Origin: Prionace glauca
Lineage: Eukaryota; Chordata; Chondrichthyes; Carcharhiniformes; Carcharhinidae
Assembly: GCA_037974335.1 (NCBI GenBank)
Contig: CM075740.1
Coordinates: 13,537,071 to 13,601,070 of the forward strand
Direction of reading: 5' to 3'
DNA length: 64,000 bases
Shown: positions 46,972-57,579 of the stretch, in pieces
Layout of the letters: the number at the start of each line of letters is the position of its first letter
How positions within the stretch are numbered: position 1 is the first letter of the stretch
The notes under the pieces: generated by a model
Told to the model about the DNA's origin: nothing
The model's input: only the letters and a program-made list of their open reading frames with translations
Databases searched by the model: none
Translations under genes and position numbers: made by a program

Positions 46972-48571
46972 ACTCACTGGAGGAAAAGACATCACAAATG
47001 TGCCCATGCTCAATGATCAGTGAAAAAGATAAGGCTAAAGGCTTCGCAGCAATCTTCTGTCACATGTTGCGAAGTGAAAGATCCATCATGGTCTTCTAAA
47101 GAAATGGTCAACATCGCGGATTTCAAGCTTCAGCCAATTCAATTCTCTCCACGTGATACGAGAAATGTCCGAACGCGTTGGAAATTGCAAAGGTTTTGGG
47201 CCCTAGCAATATTCTGTCCACTGCCCTGAAGACTTGTGCTCCAGACCATGCGGCCCCGCCAGTCAAGTTGTTTCAGTACATCTACAACATTGGCATCTAC
47301 CCGTCATTGCAGAAAATTGCCCAGTTATGTCCTCTATGCAAAAAGAAGGGCATCTCCAACCTTATTCATCAGGCCACTCCAGATCATCAGCACGTTGATG
47401 GAAGAGGTCATTAACAGCGCAATCAAACTGCAGGAACTTAGCAGAAACCTACTCACTGACACATAGTTTGGATTCCGTTAGTCACTCGGCGCCTGACTTC
47501 ATTACAGCCTTGGGTCGAACACGGGCAAGAGTAATTGAATGTCAGATGTGAAGTGACTGCCTCTGACGTCAAGGCAGCACGGTGGAATTAAGGAGCTCGA
47601 GGAATAATGGAGGCAATTGGAATCAGAGGGAACAAGCTACGCTGGCTGGAGTCATACCTGCACAGAGGAAGAGTCTTGCTGTGGTTGGAGTTCCATCCAC
47701 TAATTTGCATACTTCTCAAGATGGTATCCTTGGAGTTTCTCAAGATGGTATCCTCGGCCCAACTATCTTCAGCTGCTCGATCAGTAACGTTCACATGCTG
47801 TGCAAGACCATTCCCGCATCCTCAGAGACTGAAGCCGTCCATGTCCAAATGCAGTTCGTCCGGGGCAATATCCAAGCTTTGGTTGGCAAGTGACAAGTAT
47901 CCTTTGGGACAAAGTAGCGCCAGGAAATGACCATCTCCAACAACTAATCATTGTCTCTTGACATTCAACGGTAATGCCGCCACTGTCGACTTCCTAAGGC
48001 TGACCATTGACCAGAAACTGAACTGGTCTTGATATTTAAATATGGTGGCTACAAGAGCAGGACAGAGGGCACGAATCCTGTGGCAAGTGTCTCACTTCCT
48101 TACTCCCAAGCCTGTGCACCATCTGCGCGAGGCACAAGTCAGGAGTGTGATGGCGTATTTGCACTAGCCAGGAGAGTGCAACTTCTATAACTTTCAAGAA
48201 GCTCACACCATCCAGGAGAAAACTTGACTGGCACCTCTTCCACAAACTGCTTCCGTCACGATGAGCAGTGGCAGCAGTGGGTACCATCTGCACGATGCAC
48301 TGCAAAAACCCATCCAATATCCATGGGCAACACCTTACAAAATCTCACCTCTACCGTCGAGAAGTACAAGGGAGGCAGGTAGATGGGAACACCACCACCT
48401 TAGCGCTCTCCTCCAAGTTATTCGCAATCTGACCTGGGGATATATCGCTTACTTCGACCACAGAGACTCCGCTGATTCAACAAAGCAGTTCACCACCATC
48501 ATCTCGAGGGTAATTAGCGGTGAGGAATAAATGCTAGTCTAGCCAGCGATTCCCACATCCCATAAAAAAAT
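46972..48571 (+). mobile_element. Decayed non-LTR retrotransposon of a second family, unit 3
   Basis: Copy of 10926-12532, slightly shorter around 47370. Confidence 0.75.
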
Positions 48572-49131
48572 GCAGAATTCGATAGATTTCTGATTGAAAA
48601 TGGGTCCAAAGAGCATAGGGGTGGACCGAATGTGCAGTCGACCCCACGATCTCATCAGCCACGACCTTCGGCCTGATCTTCGTTTCAGTTCATGTGATGA
48701 TATGAAACGTGTTCGCGCCTTTTTGTCTATTTTTATCCTATCAAATTTCTCAACCTTCGGATCATTAATGTGGCGCTGGCAGCATTATCTTTAGTGAATG
48801 ACGCAGGAAAGAAAGTGATAGTAACACATTTAGTGGCACTGGGTTCTTACTGCTTCTAATCATTCGGATTTTCTGATATTATGGATATTCACCATTAAAA
48901 AGGGGAACTCATGACACATCCAAATTAATTGACAATACCTAATGAGAGTATTCTGTAAACGATTTTCAGGTGGGAATCCCTGTTTTCCAAGTATCTACCT
49001 ATTTTGCCAGGAATTGACATTTTGAGATATTTCTCGCCCCATATACACTTCATGTAATTACACAGTCCTTGGTCTATCAACTGCAATATTGCCATCTGCC
49101 GGTTCAGTCGCAAAACACGCACAGTTTCATT

Positions 49132-49439
49132 GGGATTCGGTTTCGACTTCTTTCAACTGTTGTGCATAGTCCAATAGAAAGCAGGGAGAATTAAATGACA
49201 ATTATGACATAAAATTTAGGATAAATTCGGGAGATCTGATAGCACTTTCGAAGAGAGAAACACAATTTCTGCATAAGGTTCGTTGGGATTCCTTTTAGAC
49301 TTCTTTCTTCAATTGTACATAGTCCAACAGAAAGCAGGAAGAGTAAAATGACAATTATAACATAAAACATAAGATAAATTCGGGAGATCTGGTAGTACTT
49401 GGCAAGAGAGAAACACAATTTCTGTAGAAGGGTTATTCG
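49132..49439. repeat. 153-bp tandem duplication, unit 3
   Basis: Copy of 13093-13400. Confidence 0.9.
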
Positions 49440-50329
49440 CACTGTTGTGTTCGACGAAACAGTGTTCAGTCTCTAGTAAATTAAACTTAAATCCCATCCG
49501 TGCGTTTATGACGCATTTCAAACGCTTCGAAGACAGGTGCACGCCCAGCCTCAAACAAGGGAGCAGGAACTAACACTGTAAACCGTGCCGGACGCCAAAG
49601 ACTGGCGACTAATTGCCGGATGAGTATTGCAGAGCCCTGGAACAAGCAATGATACTAAATCCCATCATGGTGTCTAGCAATAAATCTTGAACAAAATCAG
49701 CTATTATCATGTTAACCATGAAACTACTGAATTGCTGAAGAAAAACATTCGCTTCATTAACATCATTCCTGGCAGGAAATCTGGCATCCTTACTCAGTAC
49801 ATATGTGACTCCATCGCGAAAAAGATGAAGTCTGAGGACACGTACCAACCAAGTTAAGAACACCTTCTTTCCTGCTGCCCTCGGACTTTTGAATGGACCT
49901 AACTCGCATTAAGTTGATGTGACTGTTACACTACATACTGCACTCTCTCCTTTCCTTCTCTATGAACGGTATGCTTTGTCGGTAAAACGCGAAAGAAAGA
50001 ATACTTGTGAGAAATCAAATCAAATCAAAAACATTTGTGCTATTAGAAAACATGTGCACAATACATGACCAGCTATATTGGTTAGCAGTGGTATTGATGA
50101 TGAACCTCCTGACCAGATTGGTTTACGTGTTACAGAAAAGCCCGTTCACCTGAACTCGTTCCAAAAGCAGCAGTGAAGTAAGGCCAAAGCGGCATTGGCG
50201 CAAGATTTGTTTTCATTTACGGAGGTATTTACAGACGAGAGGCCAGGAGTGAAAGAGTTTGGGGGAAGAAGAGGCGAATATCAGAGCGTATGTGAAACGT
50301 AGCAGAAAACAAGAACATACCTGGTACCA

Positions 50330-50881
50330 TACTGAAAACGTACCATTATTTATATATATTGTAAAGAGTTGAGGCCACAGCACTGATCACTGTAGCACAT
50401 CACTCCCGACATCGTGCGAATCACAAAATTGTCCCTTTTTCCTACTCTCTACTTCCTGTTCGCTCGCAAATTTTCTGCCCATGCTCCCACACGATAAACT
50501 CTCATTTTCCGCAATAGTCTTTGCTGTGACATCTTATCAAATCCTTCCTGGAAAACACAATACATCCACCTGCTCCCCTTTATCCACAGCACGTCACTTC
50601 TTCAAATCACTCCAGTAAATTGATTGAACATGACTTCCCTTTGACAAAACTGTGTTGGCTCTATCTGATTATTGTGTTTTACTTATGTGCCCTGCTATCA
50701 AATCTTAATAACCGCTGCTAACAATTTCCTTATATGTCACATGATCAGCTAACTGGTGTTGTTCAGCGAACATCTCTTGTTTCCTGCTATAGGATGTTTT
50801 TTCCGATTGCATTAAGGTTCTACCGTCGCTTTTCCCAATCTAATGAACACTTCCCAGAATCTGGGTATTTTTGGAAGATTA
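50330..50881 (-). mobile_element. Decayed antisense LINE RT fragment, unit 3, part left of the CR1 insertion
   Basis: Corresponds to 14335-14887 of unit 1 and stops at GGAAGATTA, where the 3.8-kb CR1 begins. Confidence 0.65.
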
Positions 50882-50911
50882 TAAGGAGATAGTCACTCCT
50901 AGAAATAAGTC

Positions 50912-51607
50912 TTGGGTCACTGCCAGGAAAAGGGGAAAGAAGCAGTTGGGGGGTCAATCCCCTGGGGCTTTCCCCTCCAAAATAGGTTTTCGGTCCTGGA
51001 GGCTACAGTTGAGGAGGAATCAACTGGGGATAGCCAATGGGAGCAGGTCTCTGGGGGTGAGCCTATTGGGAAACCTCAGGTGATTAAGGGTAAGAGATTG
51101 GGCCTCGTGATTGGGGACTCCACAGTTAAGGGGACGGATAGGAGAGTCGGAGGTAAGGGTAGGGACTCAGGGCTGGTGTGTTGCCTACCAGGGGCTGGGG
51201 TCCGGGATGTATCGGACAGGGTATTCAGGACTCTTAGGGGAGAGGGAGATCAACCCCAAGTTATAGTTCATGTGGGGACACATGACATAGGGAGATTAAG
51301 GGAAGGGGATATTAAGCAAAGATTTATGGAGTTGGGGTGGAAACTAAAGGCTAAGTCTGGAAGAGTAGTTATATCCGGACTCTTGCCTGTGCCACGGGAT
51401 AGTTTAGAGAGGAATAGAGAGAGGGAAAGTTTGAACTCGTGGCTGAGGGGATGGTGCAGGAGGGAGGGGTTCAGGTACTTGAGCAATTGGGGCTCATTCT
51501 GGGGAAGGTGGGGCCTCTATATGAGTGATGGTCTACACCTGAACCAGAGGGGAATCAATATCCTGGGGGGTAAATTTGCAAAGGCTATGCGGGGAGATTT
51601 AAACTGA
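50912..51607 (+). CDS. CR1 ORF1 (partial), SGNH-esterase domain
   Basis: 231-codon open frame containing LGLVIGDSTVKGTDRRVGG (GDS serine block), VIVHVGTHDIGRL (block III, usually GTND) and MSDGLHLNQRG (DxxH block), the catalytic pattern of the esterase domain found in CR1 ORF1 proteins. The true N-terminal part lies in another frame: 50871-50960 reads KEIVTPRNKSWVTARKRGKK and changes frame near 50950-50980, so the annotated ATG is only the first in the open frame. The copy is 5' truncated as well. Stop TGA at 51605-51607, six bases before ORF2. Confidence 0.85.
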   Translation: MGHCQEKGKEAVGGSIPWGFPLQNRFSVLEATVEEESTGDSQWEQVSGGEPIGKPQVIKGKRLGLVIGDSTVKGTDRRVGGKGRDSGLVCCLPGAGVRDVSDRVFRTLRGEGDQPQVIVHVGTHDIGRLREGDIKQRFMELGWKLKAKSGRVVISGLLPVPRDSLERNRERESLNSWLRGWCRREGFRYLSNWGSFWGRWGLYMSDGLHLNQRGINILGGKFAKAMRGDLN

Positions 51608-51613
51608 TTTGGG

Positions 51614-54592
51614 GTGGGTGGGATCTTGAGTAGAGGGGGTGAAAGTGAGGGGGGCATAGATGGGGAATGCAAGGCACGGCGTAGTGGGGGTGGGGCGGAG
51701 CAGGGTTTGAAATGCATGTACTTTAATACTTTAAAGGTAGGGGAGGCCCGCAGGCAATATGGGAGGGAGGTTAGACAGGGGGTGGAGAAGGGAAATGCCC
51801 AGACTGAGGGGCTGAAGTGTATATATTTTAATGCAAGGAGTATAGTAAATAAGGTAGATGAGCTTAGGGCGTGGATAGCTGCTTGGGAATGTGATGTGGT
51901 GGCCATTACGGAGACTTGGATGTCTCAGGGACAGGACTGGGTACTTCAGGTGCCAGGTTTCAGATGTTTCAGGAAGGACAGGGAGGCTCGCAGAAGAGGT
52001 GGTGGAGTGGCACTGTTAATCAGGGACAGTGTCATGGCTGCAGAGAAAGAGGCTGCCGTGGAGGGACTTTCTACAGAGTCTCTGTGGGTGGAAGTTACGA
52101 ACAGCAAAGGGTCGAAAACTTTGCTGGGTGTATTCTATAGGCCGCCCAATAGTGACAGGGAAGTTGAAGTGCAGATAGGGAACCAGATTCTGGAGAAATG
52201 TATTAAAAACAGAGTTGTCGTGATGGGAGACTTCAATTTCCCAAACATCGACTGGAATATCCCTAGGGTAAGGGGTTTGGCTGGAGAGGAGTTTGTTAGG
52301 TGTGTTCAGGAAGGTTTCCTGACACAGTATGTGGACAGGCCTACGAGGGGACAGGCTGTACTTGACCTGGTACTGGCGAATGAACCAGGGCAGGTGATGG
52401 ATCTCTCGGTAGGAGAGCATCTTGGGAATGGTGACCATAATTCTATCTCCTTCACAATTGCATTGGAACGAGATAGGATCAGGCAGGCTAGGAAGGTGTT
52501 TGTCTGGAGTAAGGGGAGATACGAAGAAGTCAGGAAGTTACTTGGACAAATAAACTGGAAGGAGGCGTTCCTAGGGAAAAGTACCGAAGGAAGGTGGCGG
52601 ATATTCAAGGAATGTTTGTCTGGTGCTCTGCATGACAATGTTCCGATGAGACAAGGGGGTTTTGGTAGGTCGCGGGAACCGTGGTGCACGAAGGCTGTGT
52701 TGAACCTCGTCAGGAGGAAAAGGAAGGTGTACAAAAGGTTCAGGGAACTAGGAGAGGTTAAGGATCTTGAAGAGTATAAGGACTGTAGAAAGGAGTTTAA
52801 AAGGGAAATTAGGAGAGCCAGAAGGGGTCATGAGAAGACCTTGGCGGGTAAGATTAAGGAAAATCCCACGGCCTTCTGTAAATGTGTGAAAGGTAAAAGG
52901 ATGAGAAGGGAAAGGATAGGACCTATAAAAGGTGAAGGGGGAAAGGTCTGTGTGGAACCAGAAGAAATAGCGGAGGTGCTTACTGAGTACTTTGCCTCAG
53001 TATTCACAGTGGAAGCTGATCTGGGAGATCTTGTTATGGACTTGCAGCAGATGGAAAAGATTGAGTACGTGGATATTAAGGAGGAGGATGTGTTAGAACT
53101 TTTGAATTCTATCAAGGTAGATAAGTCGCCGGGACCAGATGGGATGTACCCCAGGATACTGTGGGAGGCCAGGGATGTGATTGCAGAGCCCCTGGCGATG
53201 ATCTTTGCGTCGCCAATGGAGACGGGAGAGGTTCCGGAAGATTGGAGGATTGCGGATGTAGTCCCTATTTTCAAGAAAGCGAAAAGAGATAGCCCGGGAA
53301 ATTACCGCCCGGTGAGTCTGACCTCAGTGGTTGGTAAGCTGATGGAGAGGCTTCTGAGGGACAAGATTTACGAGCATTTGGAGAGGTTTGACATGATCAG
53401 GAATAGTCAGCATGGATTTGTCAAGGGCAGGTCGTGCCTTACGAGCCGAGTTGAGTTCTTCGATAATGTGACTGAACACATTGACGAAGGAAGTGCCGTG
53501 GACGTAGTGTACATGGACTTCAGCAAGGCGTTTGATAAGGTCCCCCATGCAAGACTTCTTGAGAAGGTGAGAGGGCATGGGATCCAAGGGCCTTTGGCCT
53601 TGTGGATCCAGAACTGGCTAGCCTGCAGAAGGCAGAGAGTGGTTGTGGATGGGTCTTTTTCGGAATGGAGGTCAGTCACCAGTGGGGTGCCCCAGGGATG
53701 TGTTCTGGGACCCTTGCTGTTTGTCATTTTCATAAATGACCTGGATGAGGAAGTGGAGGGATGGGTTAGCAAGTTCGCTGATGACACGAAGGTCGGTGGT
53801 GTTGTGGATGGTCTGGAAGGATGTCAAAAGTTGCAGCAGGACATAGATAGGATGCAGGAATGGGTGGAGAAGTGGCAGATGGACTTCAACGCGGATAAAT
53901 GTGTAGTAGTCCATTTCGGCAGAACCAACGGGATGAACGAGTACACTATCAAGGGCAGGAGTCTTAGTAGCGTTGAAGAGCAGAAGGATCTCGGAGTCCG
54001 GGTCCACAGGACTCTTAAATCGGCCTCGCAGGTGGAGGAGGTGGTCAAGAAGGCGTATGGTGTACTGGCCTTCATTAATCGAGGGATTGAGTTTAGGAGT
54101 CGGGAGGTAATGCTGCAACTTTACAGAACCCTTGTCAGGCCTCATTTGGAGTACTGTTCGCAGTGCTGGTCGCCTCACTATAGGAAAGACGTAGAAGCTA
54201 TTGAAAGGGTGCAGAGGAGATTTACAAGGATGTTGCCTGGACTGGGAGGCATACCTTATGAAGATAGGTTGAGGGAGCTGGGACTCTTTTCCCTAGAGAG
54301 GCGAAGGTTGAGAGGCGACCTGATAGAAATTTATAAAATGTTGAGAGGAATAGATAGGGTGGACTCTCAGAGGCTATTTCCCCCCGTTGAAATGGTCACT
54401 ACGAAAGGACACAGATTTAAGGTGTGGGGAGGGAAGTACAGAGGTGATGTTAGGGGTAAGTTTTTTACTCAGAGGGTGGTGAGTGAATGGAATCGGCTGC
54501 CGTCATCGGTGGTGGAGGCGAACTCGCTGGGGTCTTTTAAAAGACTTCTGGATGAGTATATGGGGTTTAATGGGATTGGGGGTTATAGATAG
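51614..54592 (+). CDS. CR1 ORF2: AP endonuclease and reverse transcriptase, 992 aa, intact
   Basis: An N-terminal APE-type endonuclease has CIYFNARSIVNKVDEL (Asn), VVAITETWMS (Glu), VMGDFNFPNIDW (Asp/Asn) and GNGDHNSISF (Asp-His). RT motifs follow in order: NYRPVSLTSVVGKLMERLL, QHGFVKGRSCLTS, VYMDFSKAFDKVPH (motif A), TSGVPQGCVLGPLLF (motif B) and SKFADDTKVGG (motif C, catalytic FADD). Then comes the CR1 C-terminal region with TLVRPHLEYCSQCWSPHYRK, LGLFSLERRRLRGDLIEIYK and FFTQRVVSEWNRLPSS. No stop or frameshift; the length is normal for CR1. This suggests recent insertion and a possible source of RT, although the copy lacks a full 5' end. Confidence 0.95.
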   Translation: MGGILSRGGESEGGIDGECKARRSGGGAEQGLKCMYFNTLKVGEARRQYGREVRQGVEKGNAQTEGLKCIYFNARSIVNKVDELRAWIAAWECDVVAITETWMSQGQDWVLQVPGFRCFRKDREARRRGGGVALLIRDSVMAAEKEAAVEGLSTESLWVEVTNSKGSKTLLGVFYRPPNSDREVEVQIGNQILEKCIKNRVVVMGDFNFPNIDWNIPRVRGLAGEEFVRCVQEGFLTQYVDRPTRGQAVLDLVLANEPGQVMDLSVGEHLGNGDHNSISFTIALERDRIRQARKVFVWSKGRYEEVRKLLGQINWKEAFLGKSTEGRWRIFKECLSGALHDNVPMRQGGFGRSREPWCTKAVLNLVRRKRKVYKRFRELGEVKDLEEYKDCRKEFKREIRRARRGHEKTLAGKIKENPTAFCKCVKGKRMRRERIGPIKGEGGKVCVEPEEIAEVLTEYFASVFTVEADLGDLVMDLQQMEKIEYVDIKEEDVLELLNSIKVDKSPGPDGMYPRILWEARDVIAEPLAMIFASPMETGEVPEDWRIADVVPIFKKAKRDSPGNYRPVSLTSVVGKLMERLLRDKIYEHLERFDMIRNSQHGFVKGRSCLTSRVEFFDNVTEHIDEGSAVDVVYMDFSKAFDKVPHARLLEKVRGHGIQGPLALWIQNWLACRRQRVVVDGSFSEWRSVTSGVPQGCVLGPLLFVIFINDLDEEVEGWVSKFADDTKVGGVVDGLEGCQKLQQDIDRMQEWVEKWQMDFNADKCVVVHFGRTNGMNEYTIKGRSLSSVEEQKDLGVRVHRTLKSASQVEEVVKKAYGVLAFINRGIEFRSREVMLQLYRTLVRPHLEYCSQCWSPHYRKDVEAIERVQRRFTRMLPGLGGIPYEDRLRELGLFSLERRRLRGDLIEIYKMLRGIDRVDSQRLFPPVEMVTTKGHRFKVWGGKYRGDVRGKFFTQRVVSEWNRLPSSVVEANSLGSFKRLLDEYMGFNGIGGYR

Positions 54593-54653
54593 GTTTATAG
54601 ATTGGTGGGGTTGATGTGATCGGCGCAACTCGAGGGCCGAAGGGCCTGTTTGT

Positions 54654-54682
54654 GCTGTAATGTTCTATGTTCTATGTTCTAC
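54654..54682 (+). repeat. CR1 3' tail microsatellite
   Basis: Tandem GTTCTAT heptamers close the element, similar to the short-repeat tails that CR1 uses in place of poly-A. Confidence 0.85.
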
Positions 54683-54684
54683 TA

Positions 54685-54937
54685 CAACCAGCCTATCAAT
54701 CGTCTCATTTGTCACTTCTTTTAAGACCTTCGGTGAAAGCCATCAGGATCTGAGGACTTAGCAACCGACATCTTCAACAACGTTCTTAATGTCATTCTAA
54801 TTTCCTGCTCTACAGCTACTTCTACGGTACAACTTGTATCCTCTATAATGAAGACTAAAGCAAAATGCCTATTCTCTTCATCTGCAATGTTTCTGTTCGC
54901 CACAGATTCCCCAGACTCAATTTCTATGGAACTGTCG
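54685..54937 (-). mobile_element. Decayed antisense LINE RT fragment, unit 3, part right of the CR1 insertion
   Basis: Resumes with CAACCAGCCTATCAATCGTC exactly where unit 1 continues at 14888. Confidence 0.65.
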
Positions 54938-55502
54938 CCCACTCTTTGAAGTTTTTTTTATCGTTTAAGTTTACAGTTTGAAACTGATGTGTTAGTGGCA
55001 CGAGTAGGCGTACATTAACACCGCAATAAAATTATTGTCAAATCCCCAAGTCGCTACACGCTGGCATCTGTTTGTGTCCACGAAGGGAGAATTCGCAATG
55101 GTAAGCACTGTGCCAAAGTGCCAAAGGCAAGAAGTAACTAAAACCCCCCAGAATATTCGGGAAACAAATCAGCTGGTCTGGAAGCACCTGTGGAGACAGA
55201 AACAAAGTGAAAATTGCGTCTCCAAAGGTGCCAGATGAAAATATGAGCAATGAGTATTGTTCTGAATTTCACTGGAAGAGCACAGGAAACTGAGCCAATT
55301 CTAACTTCAGGATGATGATCTGATAGATTAATGAAACCGATGCCTGCATGAAATGCTAATCGAGCTCTGGAGCGCGATTACTTCGATATCTCTTTCAATA
55401 ATTGTAGTGCGGACAGGATGAAGTACTTGACTGATTCATAATAGATCACTTAAGAGCCTCAATAGGCTCAAAGGGGCCGTCGCCGCGCAACGAATTTATT
55501 CT

Positions 55503-55508
55503 TCCACG
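55503..55508. other. Deletion junction at the end of unit 3
   Basis: TATTCTTCC|ACGCCCC joins bases equivalent to 15719 and 18117 of unit 1, removing about 2.4 kb with the SINE, the CR1 fragment and the 3' end of the antisense CR1. TCC is shared at both breakpoints. Confidence 0.85.
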
Positions 55509-55785
55509 CCCCTCGTACTCTTCTATCAGGCCATCCCTCAACCTCCGTCTTTCCAGTGAGAACAAACCAAGTTTCGCAAAGCTGTCCTCACAGCTCATGC
55601 GCCCCATACCAGGCAACATCCTGGGAAATTTTTTGTACCCTCTCCAAAGATTCCATGTCCTTCTGGTAGTGTGGCGACCAGAATTGAACACGATATTTCA
55701 AGTGTGACCTAACTAAAGTTCTATAAATCCGCAACGTGACTTGCCCATTTTTAAACCCAATGCGGGTTAGTTCCATTGGCCATGC
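55506..55785 (-). mobile_element. Antisense CR1-type LINE, truncated, across the unit 3/4 junction
   Basis: Same element, but its natural 3' end is missing: it begins abruptly at ACGCCCCTCGTAC after the 2.4-kb deletion junction. More diverged from the other copies than they are from one another. Confidence 0.75.
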
Positions 55786-55787
55786 TT

Positions 55788-55943
55788 AAAATAGCCTCTT
55801 TGTGTCCTGGGATGGGAAGGTTTGAGAGACTAGTGGGTAAAATATGTAGGGATATAGGAGTGGGGCCTGGGTGGGATTGCGGTTGGTGCAGACTCGGTGG
55901 GCGGAATGGCCTCTTTCTGTGCTGTAGGATTTCCGTGATGTGA
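55788..55943 (+). repeat. Retroposon 3' tail, unit 4
   Basis: Diverged copy: it reads ACTCGGTGGGCGGAATGGCC where units 1-3 have ACTGGATGGACGGAATGGCC. Confidence 0.5.
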
Positions 55944-57197
55944 TAAATGATCCTCAGGAATATATATTGTCTTATTCAGCCAAGCAGAGAACAAATCCTT
56001 CTACTTTCTCCTGCCCACAGCAAATTCCCGACCTATACATTCCAATAAATTATTTAGTCGTTCTGTCGCTGCCTCTCTTTTATGCCTCACTGTTTCAGAC
56101 TAGCTCACACTTGGAAATCTTTCTCTGTGTTACCGTATCACACCTTTTCCTAACATTAAAGCCGCCTATTACACCTCCGCATCCTCTCCTCAGCGAAAAC
56201 AGCCCAACATATTCATTTCCCTAATAGGTACATAGTCCCAATTCTAGTAAAAATCTGGCAAATATTTTCTCCACTTTCTCATATCCTACAAGATCATTTT
56301 TGAAGTATGTAGACCATAGATGAGTACAATTCTATAAAAGTCTACTAAATCCCGAATGTTTTCTTTTGCTCTTCTGTAAGTGCACCAGTACCCTTTTTTG
56401 CACTTTTTACCAACTGCGCAACGTCTTGCTAGTTTTAACAATTTATGTCTTGCAAGCCCAAATCTAACTGAAGAAATAAAACAACTATGTATCAAAGGGG
56501 TGTCCTATCGACTTTGTTATTCGTGTGAATAGGAATTATATTAAAAAAACAGACTTGGTCCTGAACTGGTTTGAGTCACTGAAAATGCATTTGGGTGACT
56601 TGTTAGTAAAGCGCCTGCTTCAGTATAATCATTATAGGCCAATTAAAATAATCGGTGAGCTTACTAAAAAATGACCGGCAGTACCAGAACTTGCAGTGCA
56701 TCTGGTTTATTAAAAAATAGGACAGTGGCAGTGTTTGCCCTGAATTTTTGGAACCAGGAGGTTAAGAACTGTCTGCCCTTTAATGTATTTTTGTAATTTG
56801 TATTCGCACTTCTGCCCTTTCATCACAATACCAGAATGTAACTCAGTCCATTAAAAAATATTGCAATATTACTTCAATTTAATGTCATCCATCGTCTCCT
56901 TGTTGCGCCTGGATGTCACTGACTTTAAACAAAATATGCAGAATATCACAATGATATAATCTCACTATTTCATTCCTTTTAGAATGTTGCCATTGATTGT
57001 TTTTCAGGGGAAGAGAGATATTAACAGAAGATTAGTCGCGATAACGGTATAATGATTTTATTACACAGCGGTATCAATGTCATTACACTGAAGCTTTGAT
57101 CCATTCAGAGTGAACACAGTTAAATTGAAATTAAGGGAATCAGCCGATCTGCTACAAACTGTGATGAACTGTTTGAAATGTTCCACTATTTGCCGAC

Positions 57198-57203
57198 TTT
57201 ATT
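57198..57203 (-). promoter_or_regulatory. Polyadenylation signal AATAAA, unit 4
   Basis: Conserved AATAAA at the same offset from the C stop. Confidence 0.75.
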
Positions 57204-57256
57204 TAGAAATGAAACTTTACTGACGGCAAATTACAAAAACGCTTTCGATGCATGAA

Positions 57257-57579
57257 TCACATACAGCTGGATCTGGAGATGCTTGTTTGAAGCGGGTTTG
57301 CTTGAGTCTCGTGTTTAACCAGACAGGAGTAAAGCTCGTGTGAGTTCCACTCTGAGGCTGACAGAGTCAGATAACTGCTCACACTGAACGTGTTGTCCGC
57401 CTCCTGCTGGATCCGACTGGTCTCAACCCCATTCCCTCTGACGCTGCCATCGACAGTCCATTCAATCTCCGCAGCTCCTGGGTTAAAACCGCTCACCAAA
57501 CACACCAGGGTCGCCATGTTCTTCGCTGTGATTTGATCCGATGAAGGCGGAAGGAGAGACACAGTGGGGCTCCGTGGAC
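57257..57579 (-). CDS. IGLC: Light-chain constant exon, unit 4
   Basis: Matches units 2 and 3 although the bases just upstream of the acceptor, in the intron (57630-57660), differ from them. Confidence 0.95.

Larger units (their letters stand above)
50882..54684 (+). mobile_element. CR1-clade LINE, 5' truncated, ORF2 uninterrupted
   Basis: A 3.8-kb insertion private to unit 3. The site is defined to the base by the uninterrupted sequence GGAAGATTACAACCAGCC in units 1 and 2. The 5' end starts inside ORF1. After an esterase-type ORF1 and a complete ORF2 there is a short 3' UTR and a GTTCTAT repeat tail. Only TA is repeated at the two ends, consistent with the short or absent target duplications of CR1. 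The element lies on the plus strand, opposite to the light-chain genes, 8-13 kb upstream of the unit 3 promoter. Confidence 0.95.
36538..55638. repeat. Light-chain cluster unit 3 of the tandem array
   Basis: Length 19,101 bp. It shares both deletions of unit 2 (junctions near 38746 and 44193). Its extra length is the net of a 3.8-kb CR1 insertion (50882-54684) and a 2.4-kb deletion whose junction is at 55505/55506. Its last kilobase is more diverged from units 1 and 2 than those are from each other. Confidence 0.95.

Noticed and set aside
51517-53787. Long minus-strand frames opposite the CR1 ORF2 (up to 168 codons)
   Set aside because: They are shadows of the conserved purine-rich ORF2 coding strand and show no domain.
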